Assembly (NCBI RefSeq): GCF_027497175.1
Contig: NZ_CP114901.1
Span: 310,001-374,000 of the forward strand
DNA: 64,000 bases
From: Verrucosispora sp. WMMD573
Lineage (GTDB): Bacteria; Actinomycetota; Actinomycetes; Mycobacteriales; Micromonosporaceae
Reading direction: 5' to 3'
Position 1 is the first letter of the stretch; the number at the start of each line of letters is the position of its first letter. Of this stretch, positions 1-10,142 are shown piece by piece. A program made the translations under genes and the position numbers. The notes under the pieces were generated by a model. That model was not told where the DNA came from. It worked only from the letters and a program-made list of their open reading frames with translations, and made no database searches.

Positions 1-2
1 TC

Positions 3-488
3 GAGGGAGAGGCGCTGACCGACCCGCTCACCGGGCTACCCAACCGTCGCCGGCTGGAACGCTACATCGCGGCCGTGGTGGCCCGGGGCGAACGGGTGGT
101 GATCGGCGTCTGCGACCTGGACGGGTTCAAGGCGGTCAACACGCGGCACGGGCACCACTCGGGGGATCTGGTCCTGCAACGTGTCGCCGGAGTCATCAAC
201 CGGGTGATGCGTCGGGGCGACTTCGTCGCCCGCTACGGCGGCGACGAGTTCGTGGTGGTGCTGCCGGAAGCGGGGATGACCGAGGCGGCCGAGGTGGCCC
301 GGCGGATCGACGCCGCCGTGCGCACCGAGGACTGGGAGTCACTGGTGCCGGGCACCCCGGTCGGCGTCAGCATCGGCTTCGCCGAGGTGGGCGCGGGCGG
401 CCCCGGGCAGCGGGACGCGCTCGGCGCGGCCTTCGAGGCTGCCGACCGGGAGATGCTGCGGGCCAAGGCCCGGCCGCGTAGCGCCTGA
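3..488 (+). CDS. GGDEF-domain diguanylate cyclase, 5' end cut by window
   Basis: The reading frame is already open at base 3, so only the last 161 codons are present. It begins inside a GGDEF domain (DPLTGLPNRR motif) and contains the intact catalytic signature RYGGDEF at about 235-252. An RxxD inhibitory site (RRGD) lies five residues before GGDEF, so product feedback by cyclic di-GMP is likely. GGDEF enzymes condense two GTP into cyclic di-GMP. No EAL domain follows; the protein ends about 75 residues after the signature. Sensor domains, if any, are outside the window. The gene converges on prfA with only 3 bases between the stop codons. The internal GTG at 75 is a valine inside the domain and not a start. 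Confidence 0.9.
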   Translation, partial: EGEALTDPLTGLPNRRRLERYIAAVVARGERVVIGVCDLDGFKAVNTRHGHHSGDLVLQRVAGVINRVMRRGDFVARYGGDEFVVVLPEAGMTEAAEVARRIDAAVRTEDWESLVPGTPVGVSIGFAEVGAGGPGQRDALGAAFEAADREMLRAKARPRSA

Positions 489-491
489 GGC

Positions 492-1580
492 TCAGCGGCG
501 GGTCAGTTCCGGGTCGCCCGCCAGGCGTGCGGCCCGGTCCGCCTCGCTGAGCGCGTCGAGCACGCCGTCCAGCTCCCCCGCGAGCACCAGGTCGAGGTTG
601 TACGCGGTGAAGCCGATCCGGTGGTCGGTGATCCGGTTCTGCGGGAAGTTGTACGTCCGGATCCGCTCCGAGCGGTCCACCGTACGCACCTGGGCCTTGC
701 GGGCGTCCGACGCGGCGGCGTCGGCCTGCTCCTGCGCGGCGGCCAGCAGCCGGGCGCGCAGGATCCGCATCGCCTGCTCCCGGTTCTGCAACTGGGACTT
801 CTCGTTCTGGCAGGAGACCACGATGCCGGTGGGCAGGTGGGTGATCCGCACCGCCGAGTCGGTGGTGTTCACCGACTGACCGCCGGGACCGGACGAGCGG
901 AACACGTCGATGCGCAACTCGTTCGGGTCGATGGTGACGTCCACCTCCTCGGCCTCCGGCAGCACCAGCACGCCGGCCGCGCTGGTGTGGATGCGCCCCT
1001 GAGACTCGGTGACCGGGACCCGCTGCACCCGGTGCACACCGCCCTCCCACTTCAACCGGGACCAGACTCCGTTGCCGCCCTCGGGCACACCCTTCGTCTT
1101 GATCGCCAGCGAGACGTCCTTCACCCCGCCGAGGTCGGAGTCCTGCGCGTCGATCACCTCGGTGATCCAGCCGCGCCGCTCCGCGTACCGGGTGTACATG
1201 CGCAGCAGGTCACCGGCGAACAGCGCGGACTCCTCGCCGCCCTCGCCCGCCTTGATCTCCACGATGACGTCCTTGGCGTCGTGCGGGTCGCGCGGGATGA
1301 GCAGTTCGGCGAGGCGATCCTCCAGCACCGGCAGCGTCGCCGCGATCGTCTCGGCCTCGGCCGCGAAGGAGGCGTCCTCGGCGGCCAGTTCCCGCGCGGC
1401 GGCAAGATCCGCGCGGACCTGCTCCAGCTCGGCGGCGGCCTTGTGCAGCGGCACCAGCTCGGCGTAACGACGGCCGACCCGACGGGCGGTGCCCTGGTCG
1501 GCGTGGATCGCGGGGTCGGCCAGCCGCTTCTCCAACTCGGCGTACTCGTCGAGGAGGGCGGTGAGGCGTTCACTGCTCAT
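492..1580 (-). CDS. prfA: Peptide chain release factor 1
   Basis: A 362-residue class I release factor that recognises UAA and UAG in the ribosomal A site and triggers hydrolysis of peptidyl-tRNA. The GGQ catalytic motif is at residues 233-235 (SGPGGQSVN), and the codon-recognition tripeptide position reads PVT at 189-191, as expected for RF1 (PxT) rather than RF2 (SPF). Length matches the family. It lies downstream of rpmE on the same strand (about 140 bp away), the usual actinobacterial order rho-rpmE-prfA. The expected next gene prmC is absent here; a convergent GGDEF gene follows instead. Confidence 0.97.
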   Translation of the reverse strand: MSSERLTALLDEYAELEKRLADPAIHADQGTARRVGRRYAELVPLHKAAAELEQVRADLAAARELAAEDASFAAEAETIAATLPVLEDRLAELLIPRDPHDAKDVIVEIKAGEGGEESALFAGDLLRMYTRYAERRGWITEVIDAQDSDLGGVKDVSLAIKTKGVPEGGNGVWSRLKWEGGVHRVQRVPVTESQGRIHTSAAGVLVLPEAEEVDVTIDPNELRIDVFRSSGPGGQSVNTTDSAVRITHLPTGIVVSCQNEKSQLQNREQAMRILRARLLAAAQEQADAAASDARKAQVRTVDRSERIRTYNFPQNRITDHRIGFTAYNLDLVLAGELDGVLDALSEADRAARLAGDPELTRR

Positions 1581-1671
1581 GCTGGGGATCGCTCCTTGCA
1601 GACTGTCGGAAACCCCGCGCGGTGCCCCGCCGGTCGCTTCGCGGCGGCGGGAAACCGGGACACAGACGACC

Positions 1672-1708
1672 GACGCCCGCGCCCGGCGATGAACCGGACG
1701 CGGGCGTC
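1672..1708 (-). terminator. Hairpin after rpmE
   Basis: A perfect 10-bp inverted repeat (1672-1681 with 1699-1708, arm GACGCCCGCG) with a further CCGG/CCGG pairing inside the loop begins 11 bases after the rpmE stop. No T-tract follows, which is common for actinobacterial terminators. It may only partly end transcription before prfA. Confidence 0.6.
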
Positions 1709-1718
1709 AGACGAGGAG

Positions 1719-1943
1719 CTACTTGGCCTTCTTGCCCTGGACCTTGGCGTACTTCTGCTGGAACTTCGCGACCCGACCAGCGGTGTCCAGCACGCGCTGC
1801 TTGCCCGTGTAGAACGGGTGGCAGGCGCTGCACGTCTCGACGTGGATCGAGCCGCCCTTGGCGGTGCTGCGGGTGGTGAAGGTGTTACCGCAGGAGCAGC
1901 TGACCTCGGTGGTCACGTACTCCGGGTGGATGTTGGGCTTCAT
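1719..1943 (-). CDS. rpmE: 50S ribosomal protein L31 (zinc form)
   Basis: A 74-residue large-subunit ribosomal protein starting MKPNIHPEY, the conserved L31 start. Four cysteines in CxC...CxxC arrangement (C16, C18, C38, C41) mark the zinc-binding (C+) paralogue, in contrast to the zinc-free paralogue usually expressed under Zur control. The frame is open further upstream, but the conserved N-terminus and a GAGG element upstream fix the ATG at 1943. It is flanked by its own terminator-like hairpin and by the rho terminator, so it is probably transcribed from a promoter in 1944-2190. Confidence 0.97.
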   Translation of the reverse strand: MKPNIHPEYVTTEVSCSCGNTFTTRSTAKGGSIHVETCSACHPFYTGKQRVLDTAGRVAKFQQKYAKVQGKKAK

Positions 1944-2190
1944 GTCGCCTCGGTCCTCTCGTCTGTGGTCGCCGGGTCGCCCCTGGCCTGCCGCTGCCTG
2001 CCGATGGGGGCGTGAACCGGAACCGGTGGCCGATTGACCAGTCTGCCATGGGCATCGGTGGGCCCTTGAATCGGGCCGCACCCGTCGGTCGCCGGTAGCA
2101 ACATCGGGCCAGCCGTACGCATTCCCACCGCTCACGGGAAGCATTCCTCTGCCGTCCCGCCGCCGCGCTCCGGCCGATCCCGGGTACGCG

Positions 2191-2220
2191 AAGGGGCGTG
2201 GCCGGCCGGCCACGCCCCTT
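2191..2220 (-). terminator. Perfect 30-base palindrome after rho
   Basis: A perfect inverted repeat of two 15-base arms without a loop (AAGGGGCGTGGCCGG and its complement), 22 bases downstream of the rho stop codon. It is the likely end of the rho transcript and separates rho from rpmE. Confidence 0.75.
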
Positions 2221-2242
2221 CGTCGATCGTCGTCGGCGGACG

Positions 2243-4270
2243 TTACTCCCCCGGCGTCGACTTGGCGATCTGCATCAGGAACTCGATGTTGGTACGGGAC
2301 TGCTTCAGCCGGTCCAGCAGGAGGTCCAGCGCCGCCTGCGAGTCCAGCGAGTGCAGCACCTTGCGAAGCTTGTGCACGATGGCCAGCTCCTCCGGCGCGA
2401 GCAGGATCTCCTCCTTACGCGTGCCGGACGGGTGGATGTCGATGGCCGGGAAGGTCCGCTTGTCAGCGATCTTCCGGTCCAGCTTCAGCTCCGCGTTACC
2501 GGTGCCCTTGAACTCCTCGAAGATGACCGTGTCCGCCATCGAGCCGGTCTCCACCAGGGCGGTGGCGAGGATGGTCAACGAGCCGCCGTTCTCGATGTTG
2601 CGCGCCGCGCCGAGGAACCGCTTCGGCGGGTACAACGCGGTGGAGTCGATACCGCCCGACATGATCCGGCCGCTGGCCGGCGCCGCCAGGTTGTACGACC
2701 GGCCGAGCCGGGTCACCGAGTCGAGCAGCACGACCACGTCGTGACCCAGCTCGACCAGGCGCTTGGCCCGCTCGATCGCCAGCTCGGCGACGGTGGTGTG
2801 GTCCTGCGGCGGGCGGTCGAACGTGGCCGCGATGACCTCGCCCTTGACCGACCGCTGCATGTCGGTGACCTCTTCGGGCCGCTCGTCCACCAGCACCACC
2901 ATCAGGTGGCACTCCGGGTTGTTGTGCGTGATGGCGTTGGCGATCGCCTGCAGCACCATGGTCTTACCGGCCTTCGGCGGCGAGACGATCAGCGCCCGCT
3001 GCCCCTTGCCGATCGGCATGACCAGGTCGATGACCCGGGTGGTGAGGATGTGCGGCTCGGTCTCCAGCCGCAGCCGCTCCTGCGGGTACAGCGGAGTGAG
3101 CTTGTAGAACTCCGGCCGGCGCTTGGCCTCGTCGGGCTCCATCCCGTTGATGGTGTCCAGCCGGACGAGCGGGTTGTACTTGTCGCGCCGCTGCTCGCCG
3201 TCGCGCGCCGCCCGGACTGCGCCGGTGATCGCGTCACCGCGTCGCAGGCCGTACTTCTTGATCTGGGACATCGACACGTAGACGTCGTTGGGGCCGGCCA
3301 GGTAGCCGGTGGTCCGGACGAAGGCGTAGTTGTCGAGCACATCCACGATGCCGGCCACCGGCACGAGCACGTCGTCCTCGCCGACCTGGGGCTCACGGCC
3401 ACCGTCGCCGCCGGAATCGTTGCGGTCACCGCGGCCCCGGCGACGGTCCCGGAAGCGGCTGCGCCGGCTGCGCCGACCGCCGCTCTCGCCGTCGTCGTCA
3501 CCGTCGTTGTCCCGCTCGGCGCGCTGTCCACGGTCGCCCCGCTCGCCACGGTCACCCCGGTCGGCACGCTCGCCCCGGTCGGCACGATCACCCCGGTCGG
3601 CACGGTCACCCCGGTCGGCACGCTCGCCGCGCTCGGCCCGGTCGGCACGCTCGCCGCGCTCGGCCCGGTCGGCACGCTCGCCCCGGTCGGCACGCTCACC
3701 GCGCTCGGCACGATCACCCCGCTCGGCACGCTCACCGCGCTCGGCGCGGTCACCCCGCTCGGCGCGATCACCGCGCTCGGCACGTTCCGCACGGTCGGCG
3801 CCACGGTCACGGCCGGACCGGCCCTCGGACCGCTCGCCCTCGGCGGCAGCCTCCTCGGCACGCGGCTCCGCCACGGCGGTCCGGCTACGCCGGGTACGGC
3901 CACGTCCTTCGCTCTCGACGCTGGCGGCAGGCTGTTCGGGCCCACGGCGCTCGGCCTCCGGCCGCTCACCCGTGTCCCGTACCTCCGCGTGCACCTCCTC
4001 GCGGACCGGTGCGGCGGCCGCCGCGACCTCGGCCCGTGGTCGAGGGGCTCCGGCAGCGCCGCCCTGCCGCTCGGTGATCGCGCTGATCAGCTCGCCCTTA
4101 CGCATGCGAGCCGTCCCCGAGATGCCGAGCGACGCGGCCAGGCTCTGCAGCTCCGGCAGCAGCATCGCCGACAGGCCCGTGCCGCTGCGCCGACGGCGGG
4201 CGGGGGCAGCGGTGGTGGCATCGCCAGCGACGTTGGAAACATCCGACGTCACGTCGGTGGTGTCGCTCAA
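2243..4270 (-). CDS. rho: Transcription termination factor Rho with Arg/Asp-rich insertion
   Basis: A 675-residue hexameric RNA-dependent ATPase that ends untranslated transcripts. The TTG at 4270 is chosen because AGGGAAGGA lies just before it and the protein then starts with SDTTDVTS; an in-frame start 15 codons upstream has no such support. Order: N-terminal Rho domain near residues 30-75, a long low-complexity stretch rich in Arg, Asp, Glu and Gly (about 110-300) containing many copies of a six-residue unit such as ERADRG, then the RNA-binding fold and ATPase. Walker A PPKAGKT is at 431-437, Walker B ends LLD at 517, and the Q-loop region KGTGNAEL is near 588. Many actinobacterial Rho proteins carry such insertions, which in other species bind RNA or favour condensate formation. 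The 3' end has a strong palindrome. Confidence 0.97.
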   Translation of the reverse strand: MSDTTDVTSDVSNVAGDATTAAPARRRRSGTGLSAMLLPELQSLAASLGISGTARMRKGELISAITERQGGAAGAPRPRAEVAAAAAPVREEVHAEVRDTGERPEAERRGPEQPAASVESEGRGRTRRSRTAVAEPRAEEAAAEGERSEGRSGRDRGADRAERAERGDRAERGDRAERGERAERGDRAERGERADRGERADRAERGERADRAERGERADRGDRADRGDRADRGERADRGDRGERGDRGQRAERDNDGDDDGESGGRRSRRSRFRDRRRGRGDRNDSGGDGGREPQVGEDDVLVPVAGIVDVLDNYAFVRTTGYLAGPNDVYVSMSQIKKYGLRRGDAITGAVRAARDGEQRRDKYNPLVRLDTINGMEPDEAKRRPEFYKLTPLYPQERLRLETEPHILTTRVIDLVMPIGKGQRALIVSPPKAGKTMVLQAIANAITHNNPECHLMVVLVDERPEEVTDMQRSVKGEVIAATFDRPPQDHTTVAELAIERAKRLVELGHDVVVLLDSVTRLGRSYNLAAPASGRIMSGGIDSTALYPPKRFLGAARNIENGGSLTILATALVETGSMADTVIFEEFKGTGNAELKLDRKIADKRTFPAIDIHPSGTRKEEILLAPEELAIVHKLRKVLHSLDSQAALDLLLDRLKQSRTNIEFLMQIAKSTPGE
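3525..3800 (-). repeat. rho: 18-bp-period tandem repeats inside rho
   Basis: Degenerate tandem repeats of about 18 bp encode repeated six-residue units (ER/DR A ER/DR G). Units differ mainly by GAC/GAA-type changes, so copy number could vary by slippage or recombination without breaking the frame. The periodicity also creates long meaningless open frames on the other strand. Confidence 0.85.
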
Positions 4271-4567
4271 TGGATTCCTTCCCTCGATTAGGCCGGGACT
4301 GCCCGGAATCGACAACAGGTGGCCGGGCGGCCTCGGTACACCCGCCTCGCATGACGCTTCGCGGGAGTCTGCAACACAGCAGCCGGTCGGTCTCCCGACC
4401 CACCAGATGGAGCGGTGAGCGGGGTTTCGCCGTCTGCGGCGACCAGTGAAGACTGCGGTGCGGCGTGGGCCTAGGCAGGGGTGACGGGCTACCGCCGAAA
4501 GCTTCGGGGGTGCGCCGACCCGCAGGGAGATCGCATGCTTCGCGGCTGTGCTAAGTCTAGAGCGTAA
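4271..4567 (-). promoter_or_regulatory. Rho upstream region with possible long 5' leader
   Basis: 297 bases between thrB and rho hold no credible gene. A TANNNT hexamer, TAGACT, lies at 4554-4559 (minus strand), just after the thrB stop; if it is the -10 element the rho mRNA has a leader of about 270 nt. No matching -35 is clear. A long untranslated leader would suit Rho autoregulation as known in Escherichia coli, but this is inference. No terminator hairpin is obvious after thrB, so read-through from thrB is also possible. Confidence 0.4.
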
Positions 4568-5521
4568 TCAACTCTTGCGACCTGCGGCAACAGGGTCCCG
4601 CTCCGCGTGTCCGAGTCTACCCCGCTCGACCTGCGCGCCGCATACATCTACCGGCAACCGCAGCAGCTGCCAATCTGTTCCCGCGTCGAATCCTACCGGC
4701 AGCTCAGACAGGGCGAGCACGGTGGGGCCGGCCCCGCTGACCACGGCCGCCACACCGGCCGCACGCAACTCGTTGACCAGCGCACTCGTGCCCGGCATCG
4801 ATGGCGCCCGCCAGTCCTGGTGCAACCGGTCGGCGGTCGCCGGCAGCAGCAGTGCCGGCTGCGCGGTCAGCGCGTGCACCAGCAGCGCCGCGCGGCCGGC
4901 GTTGAACGCGGCGTCGCCGTGCGGCACCGTGGCCGGCAGCGCCGCGCGGGCCGAGGCGGTCAGCCCGCGCTCGGCCGGCACCAGCACCGTGGGGCGTACG
5001 CCGTCGGCCACCGGCAGCGACACCGCCCGCGCGCCGGTCGGCTCCGTCCAGGCCAGGGTGAAGCCACCGAGCACGCAGGGCGCGACATTGTCCGGATGCC
5101 CCTCGATCTCGGCGGCCAGCCGCAGCACCGCGTCGTCGTCGAGGCGACTCTCACCCTCCGTCACCAGCGCCCGGGCCAGCAGCACCCCGGCGACGATCGC
5201 CGCCGACGACGAGCCGAGCCCGCGCGCCTGCGGGATGCGGTTGACGCACTCCACTGCCAGCCCGGGCGGTTGCCCGCCAAGGGCGTCGAAGGCCACCCGC
5301 ATGGCGCGTACCACCAGGTGCCCGTCGTCGATCGGCAGATCGCCGGCGCCCTCGCCGGTCACCGTCACCGTCACGCCCCCGGCCGTCACCTCGGCGGCCA
5401 CGTCGTCGTGAAGCGCGAGGGCCAGCCCCAGCGCGTCGAAACCCGGCCCCAGGTTCGCACTGGTGGCGGGGACCCGGACCCGGACCGGTTCGGCGACGAA
5501 TGTGATCGACACGCCGCCCAT
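4568..5521 (-). CDS. thrB: Homoserine kinase
   Basis: A 317-residue cytoplasmic GHMP-family kinase that phosphorylates homoserine, the substrate step before threonine synthase. The N-terminal PATSANLGPGFD motif (residues 18-29), the ATP-binding glycine/serine loop GLGSSSAA near residue 100 and the C-terminal SGAGPT motif are all present. It lies directly upstream of rho. Usually thrB follows hom-thrC, but here those genes are about 7 kb away beyond an efflux module. Only 39 bp separate it from the MFS gene upstream on the same strand, so it may be cotranscribed with that gene or use a promoter inside it. The ATG at 5521 has a weak ribosome site; a GTG three codons on is an alternative. Confidence 0.95.
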   Translation of the reverse strand: MGGVSITFVAEPVRVRVPATSANLGPGFDALGLALALHDDVAAEVTAGGVTVTVTGEGAGDLPIDDGHLVVRAMRVAFDALGGQPPGLAVECVNRIPQARGLGSSSAAIVAGVLLARALVTEGESRLDDDAVLRLAAEIEGHPDNVAPCVLGGFTLAWTEPTGARAVSLPVADGVRPTVLVPAERGLTASARAALPATVPHGDAAFNAGRAALLVHALTAQPALLLPATADRLHQDWRAPSMPGTSALVNELRAAGVAAVVSGAGPTVLALSELPVGFDAGTDWQLLRLPVDVCGAQVERGRLGHAERDPVAAGRKS

Positions 5522-5560
5522 GCTAGTGGGGTGGCCAGAGACTTCACCGGGCCGGACCTG

Positions 5561-6811
5561 CTACCTGTTCTCCGCGACGGCGGGCGGCGACGTGGCGAGC
5601 GACAGACGCCGGGTCGCGATCCGCCAGCCAACCGCGTAGACCAGGGTCACCAGGCCGCAGCCGGCCAGTACGACACGCTCGTCGACGACGTCCACGACCA
5701 CGGCCACCACCAGTTGACTGACGGAGATCGCCAGGGTCGCCAGCATCATGTCGGTGGCGAAGACCCGACCCCGTAGCCGGTCCGGCACCTCGCCCTGCAG
5801 GGCGAAGTTCGACATCACCCAGTTGCTGCCACCGGCGAAGTGGGCCACGAACACCAGGACCAGCACCACTGGGAACCAGGCCACCACCGAGGTGCCGAGG
5901 TAGGCCAGACCGTACGCCGACATGGACAGTGCCAGGCCGGGCAGCAGCCAGGCGCGGTTGGTCAGCACCCGACGCATCATGATCGGGCCGACCAACGCGC
6001 CGGCGCCCCGGACGGCGAACAGCAGGCCGGCCCCGAGCGCACCGACCCCGTACACCCCGGCGAGCAGCGGAAAGACGGTAAGCACGCCGTTGCCGAGACC
6101 CACCGCCGACTTGACCGTCACCAGCGCCAGCACCCGGGGACGGTGCCCGATGTAGACCAGCGCCTCGCGGATCGCCGCCCAGGTCTGCGGTGGCCTCGCG
6201 CCCCGCTCGCGGGGCGCCTGCAACGGGCGGCGGATGAGCGTGGCCAGGCTCGCGGCGATCACCAACCCGACGGCACCGACCCAGAAGCACGCGTACGGTC
6301 CAGCTGCCGCGCTCAGTACCCCACCGAGCGAGGCGCCGACGACGGTCATCGTGCCCCACGCCGAACCGGCCACCGCGTTACCGGCGGCCAGTTCATCCGG
6401 ATCGAGCACGTTCGGCAGCGCCGCCTGGGCCGCCGGTGAGTAGAACGCCTTGGCCACCGCGACCACGCCGATGCCGAGCAGCGCCAGCCAGGCCGTGCCG
6501 GCATCGCGTACCCCGAGCAGCAGCAGGACACCGACCAGCGCGGCGACGTTCGAGACGATCATTATTTTGCGTCGGTCGAACCGGTCGGCGATGGTGCCGG
6601 TGTACGGCAGCAGCAGCGCCACGATGCCGGTGTCCACGGCGAGCACCAGAGCGCCCCACACGCCACTGCCGGTCAACTTCGGCAGCAGCACCAGCAACGG
6701 CACCATGACGAACCAGTCGGCACCGAAGACCACCAACTCGGCCAGGAAGAGGTTGCGAAAATTCCGGTTGCGGGTGAGGACCGAGAGGGTGGACGCCACG
6801 GAGCGGACCAT
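5561..6811 (-). CDS. MFS drug-efflux transporter
   Basis: A 416-residue integral membrane protein with about 12 hydrophobic segments. The cytoplasmic loop after TM2 reads ADRFDRRKIM, the MFS motif A signature, and the protein resembles the enterobactin/macrolide exporter branch (MFS_3 type). It likely exports small hydrophobic compounds using the proton gradient; the substrate cannot be read from sequence. It is the last gene of a minus-strand run ABC-RND-MFS. A strong hairpin at 6851-6882 separates it from the RND gene, so expression from its own promoter or by partial read-through is possible. Confidence 0.85.
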   Translation of the reverse strand: MVRSVASTLSVLTRNRNFRNLFLAELVVFGADWFVMVPLLVLLPKLTGSGVWGALVLAVDTGIVALLLPYTGTIADRFDRRKIMIVSNVAALVGVLLLLGVRDAGTAWLALLGIGVVAVAKAFYSPAAQAALPNVLDPDELAAGNAVAGSAWGTMTVVGASLGGVLSAAAGPYACFWVGAVGLVIAASLATLIRRPLQAPRERGARPPQTWAAIREALVYIGHRPRVLALVTVKSAVGLGNGVLTVFPLLAGVYGVGALGAGLLFAVRGAGALVGPIMMRRVLTNRAWLLPGLALSMSAYGLAYLGTSVVAWFPVVLVLVFVAHFAGGSNWVMSNFALQGEVPDRLRGRVFATDMMLATLAISVSQLVVAVVVDVVDERVVLAGCGLVTLVYAVGWRIATRRLSLATSPPAVAENR

Positions 6812-6850
6812 ACCCGGCCACCGTCGATGGTTGCGTCGCAGCGCGGACAG

Positions 6851-6882
6851 CGTCCCGGAGGGCCCGAGGACCCTCCGGGACG
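6851..6882 (-). terminator. 12-bp hairpin after the RND gene
   Basis: Perfect 12-bp arms (6851-6862 CGTCCCGGAGGG with 6871-6882) around an 8-nt loop. It lies 6-37 bases after the stop at 6888, the stop reached only if the RND reading frame is shifted near 7090, so its position supports that as the original gene end. Confidence 0.7.
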
Positions 6883-6887
6883 GCTGT

Positions 6888-9800
6888 TCACTCGTTCGGC
6901 GGGAACGGTGAGTTGCGGCTCTTCGGCAGCCGGAGCACCTCGAACTGGTCGGTGCTCTCGATCAGCGCGCCGGAGGGCGCCGCCGGCACCGGCCGGCGCA
7001 CCAACCGGCGTCCGGTCGGTGTCCGGCTCGGCGCCGTCGGCCTCACCGTCACCCGGTTCACCGACCGGGTCACCGTGCCGGCGACGTCGCCACGCCCGGA
7101 CCGACACCTTGGTGTCCTCCACCATGGCGTAGAGCGTCGGCACCAGTATCAGCGTGAGCAGGGTGGAGGTGAGCAGGCCGCCGATCACCACGATCGCCAA
7201 CGGCCGCGAGATGAAGCCACCCTCCCCGGTGAGCCCGAAGGCCATCGGCGTCAACGCGAAGATGGTGGCGATCGCGGTCATCAGGATCGGCCGCAGGCGA
7301 TGCCGGCCGCCCTCGACCACCGCCTCCCGCACATCCATCCCCTGGGCCCGGTACTGGTTCACCAGGTCGAGCAGCACGATGGCGTTGGTCACCACGATGC
7401 CGACCAGCATGAGCACGCCGATCAGCGCCGGCACGCTCAGCGCGGTGCCGCTGACCAGCAGCAGGGCGACCGCGCCGGTGGCCGCGAACGGGATGGAGAC
7501 CAGCAGGATCAGCGCCTGCACCACGCTACGGAACGTCGCCATCATGATCAGGAAGACGATCGCGATCGCGGCCAGCACGGCCAGACCGAGATCGGCGAAG
7601 GTCTCCCGCTGCTCGGCGCTGACCCCGCCCAGGGAGAACGTCGCCCCCGGCACGTCGATCGCGTCGAGGCGGCTCTGCAGCTCGGTGCTGATCGCGCCCA
7701 GGTCGGAGCCGGTGACCGTGCCGGTCACCGAGACGCTGCGCTCACCGTCGATCCGCCGTACCTGCTGCGGGCCGGTGGTCTCCGTGACATCGGCGAGGTC
7801 GTCCAGCTTGACCGGGCCCACCGGCAGGGCCCGCAGCTCCGCCACGGTCGCCGGCGGTACCGCCGACAGGCGCAGCACCACGTCCCGGGCGGCGCCGTCC
7901 ACGGTCACCTGCCCCAGCGGCGTACCCCGGAAAGCCTGCGACACCAGCTGACCGACGGCGGCCTCGGTGAGCCCGGCCCGGCTGGCCGCCACCCGGTCGA
8001 CGGTCACGTCGACCCGGGGCACCCGCTCGGCCAGGGTGGTCGAGACGTCCTCGACCCCACCGATGCCGGTCAGGGCCGTCTCGGCCTCCTTCGCGGCGGT
8101 GGCCAACACCTCGGGATCGGCGGCCCGGACGATGACCGCCAGCTCGTTGGCGGACGCCCCGCCCTGCCCCGCCGGGAAGGTGATCTCTCCGGCCTCGGCA
8201 CCGAGCGCCGCGAACCGGTCCCGCAGCACGCCACGCATCGCCTTGGCATCGGTCTCCCCGCCGAGACGCAGGGCGTAGTTGGCCACGTTGTTCCCGGCGC
8301 TGCCGGCCCACGGTGTGTCGCCGCCACCGGCGGTGACCTGGTACGACTCGATGCCCGAGGTGTCCGCCAGCACCGCCTCGACCCGCCGGGCCGCCGCGTC
8401 GGTGCCGGCCAGCCCGGTGCCCACCGGCAGCTCCTGCCGGACATTCAGCGTGTCCTGACCGGAGTCGTCGAGGAAGTTCGTCTCCAACTGTCGGGCCAGC
8501 CCGAAGGTGCCGAACAGCACCAGCAGCCCCGCCGCCAGGGTCGCCCAACGATAGGCCCGCCGCCCGGTGGCGAACCGGATGACCGGCAGGTACGCCCGCT
8601 GCAACGGGCTGCGCAGCTCGCGCTCCTCCGCCGCCCGACGGACCGCCGCCCCGTCGACCGCGCCGCTGACCGGCTTCAGGAACCAGTACGCGAGCACCGG
8701 GATCACCGTCAGCGACACCAGCAGCGAGGCGAGCAGGGCCACGGTGACCGTGATCGCGAAGGGCGCGAAGAGCTGGCCGACGAAACCACCGACCAGGGCG
8801 ATGGGTGCGAAGACGGCGACCGTGGTCAACGTCGACGCGGTGACGGCGCCGGCCACCTCGCGTACGGCCGTGAGGATCGCCTGCCGCTTCGACCCGCCGT
8901 ACGTCAGGTGCCGCTTGATGTTCTCCAGCACGACGATCGAGTCGTCCACCACCCGGCCGACCGCTACCGTCAACGCGCCGAGGGTGAGCAGGTTGAGCGA
9001 GTAGTCACCGATCCACAGGGCGATCAGCGCGACCACCACCGACAGTGGGATGGAGACCGCGGTGACCACGGTGGAGCGCACCGACAACAGGAACACCAGG
9101 ATGACCACCACGGCCATGATCAGACCCAGCAGGCCCTCGGTGCTCAGCGTCTTGATGGACTTCTCCACGAATGGCGCCTGGTCGAGCACGACGGTCAGCT
9201 CGGCGCCGGTGGCGGAGCGCAGGTCATCGAGCCGGTCGGCGACCGCGTGCGAGATCTCCACGGCGTTGCCGTCCGGGTCGGCGGTGACCGCGATGCCGAG
9301 ACTCTCCCGGCCGTTGGTGCGGGTGATGGCGGTGGCCGGGGCGAGTTGCTCCTCGACCGTGGCGACGTCGCCGAGTCGGACCGGACCGGCCTTCTTGACC
9401 GGCGGCGCGACGATCACGTCGCGCAGCTCGTCCAGGGTGGTAAGCGGTGCGCCCACCTGGACCGGCAGGGTGCGATCGCCGTCCAGCACCGCGCCGGCCG
9501 GCACCGCCACGCCGTTGGCCCGCAACGCGGTGCCGATCGCGGTCAGCTGCACCTCCGCCTTCGCCAACTTCGCCGGATCCGGTGTGATCACCACTAGTTC
9601 GTCCCGGACACCGGTCAGCTCGACACCGCGTACGCCGTCGATCGCGGCCAGTTCCGGCACCACGGTGTCCCGCAACTTGCCAGCGAGGATCCGCTCGTCG
9701 TCGTCGCCGGACGCGGCCAGCACCACCGCTGGCAGATCGTCGGTGCTGCCGGCGATCACCTGCGGGTCGACGCCCTCCGGCAGGCTGGTCCGGTTGATCG

Positions 9801-10134
9801 CGGTCTGCATCCTGCTGACCATGTCGTCGAGCTCGGTGCCGAACTCGTACTGCACCTGGATGGTGGTCAGGCCCTCGCGGGAGGTCGAGATGACCGAGTC
9901 GAGACCGGAGATGCCGCGCAGACTGTTCTCGATCGGCTCGGCGACCTCGGACTCGACGACCTCCGGTCCGGCGCCCGGGTACTGGGCCACGATGAAGGCG
10001 GCGGGAAACTCCAGCGACGGTAGGAGTTGCTGCTTCAGTGATGGCACGGCGTACGCACCGAACGCCGTGGTCACCACCGCGATGAGGGCTACCAGCCCTC
10101 GGTTGGCGAGGCTGAATCTGGCGAGCAGCGACAT
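6888..10134 (-). CDS. RND (HAE1/AcrB-type) efflux permease, apparent 3' frameshift
   Basis: A large inner-membrane transporter of about 1,080 residues with two six-helix RND halves and two big extracytoplasmic loops, ending in the family motif LILVPTLYAM. Such permeases in Gram-positive bacteria (SwrC-like) act without an outer membrane channel. The main frame runs past the expected end and would overlap the MFS gene by 139 bases as an Arg/Pro-rich tail. Shifting frame between about 7080 and 7140 instead yields a tail ending STDQFEVLRLPK... and a stop at 6888, directly before a strong hairpin. A one-base indel, real or a sequencing error, is therefore likely. The ATG at 10134 (conserved MSLLARFSLANRG) is preferred; a GTG at 10146 overlaps the ABC stop. 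AGGAG lies 11 bases before the ATG. Confidence 0.8.
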
Positions 10135-10142
10135 CGCGTGGC

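Noticed and set aside
621..2015. 464-codon plus-strand frame across prfA and rpmE
   Set aside because: Opposite-strand shadow of two unmistakable core genes; no ribosome site or homology-like motifs.
3525..3800. CRISPR-like regular repeats
   Set aside because: The repeats are contiguous, without spacers, and lie within the rho coding frame.
2198..4291. 697-codon open frame on the plus strand across rho
   Set aside because: It is antisense to rho; the repeats and high GC keep this frame open. The product is low complexity without any known fold.
6673..6887. Extension of the RND protein into the MFS gene
   Set aside because: Low-complexity tail, overlap with a good MFS coding region, and a terminator inside it; a frameshift explains it better.
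6913..9597. 894-codon plus-strand frame across the RND gene
   Set aside because: Shadow of the RND gene, rich in His, Gln and Arg as expected for reversed coding sequence.
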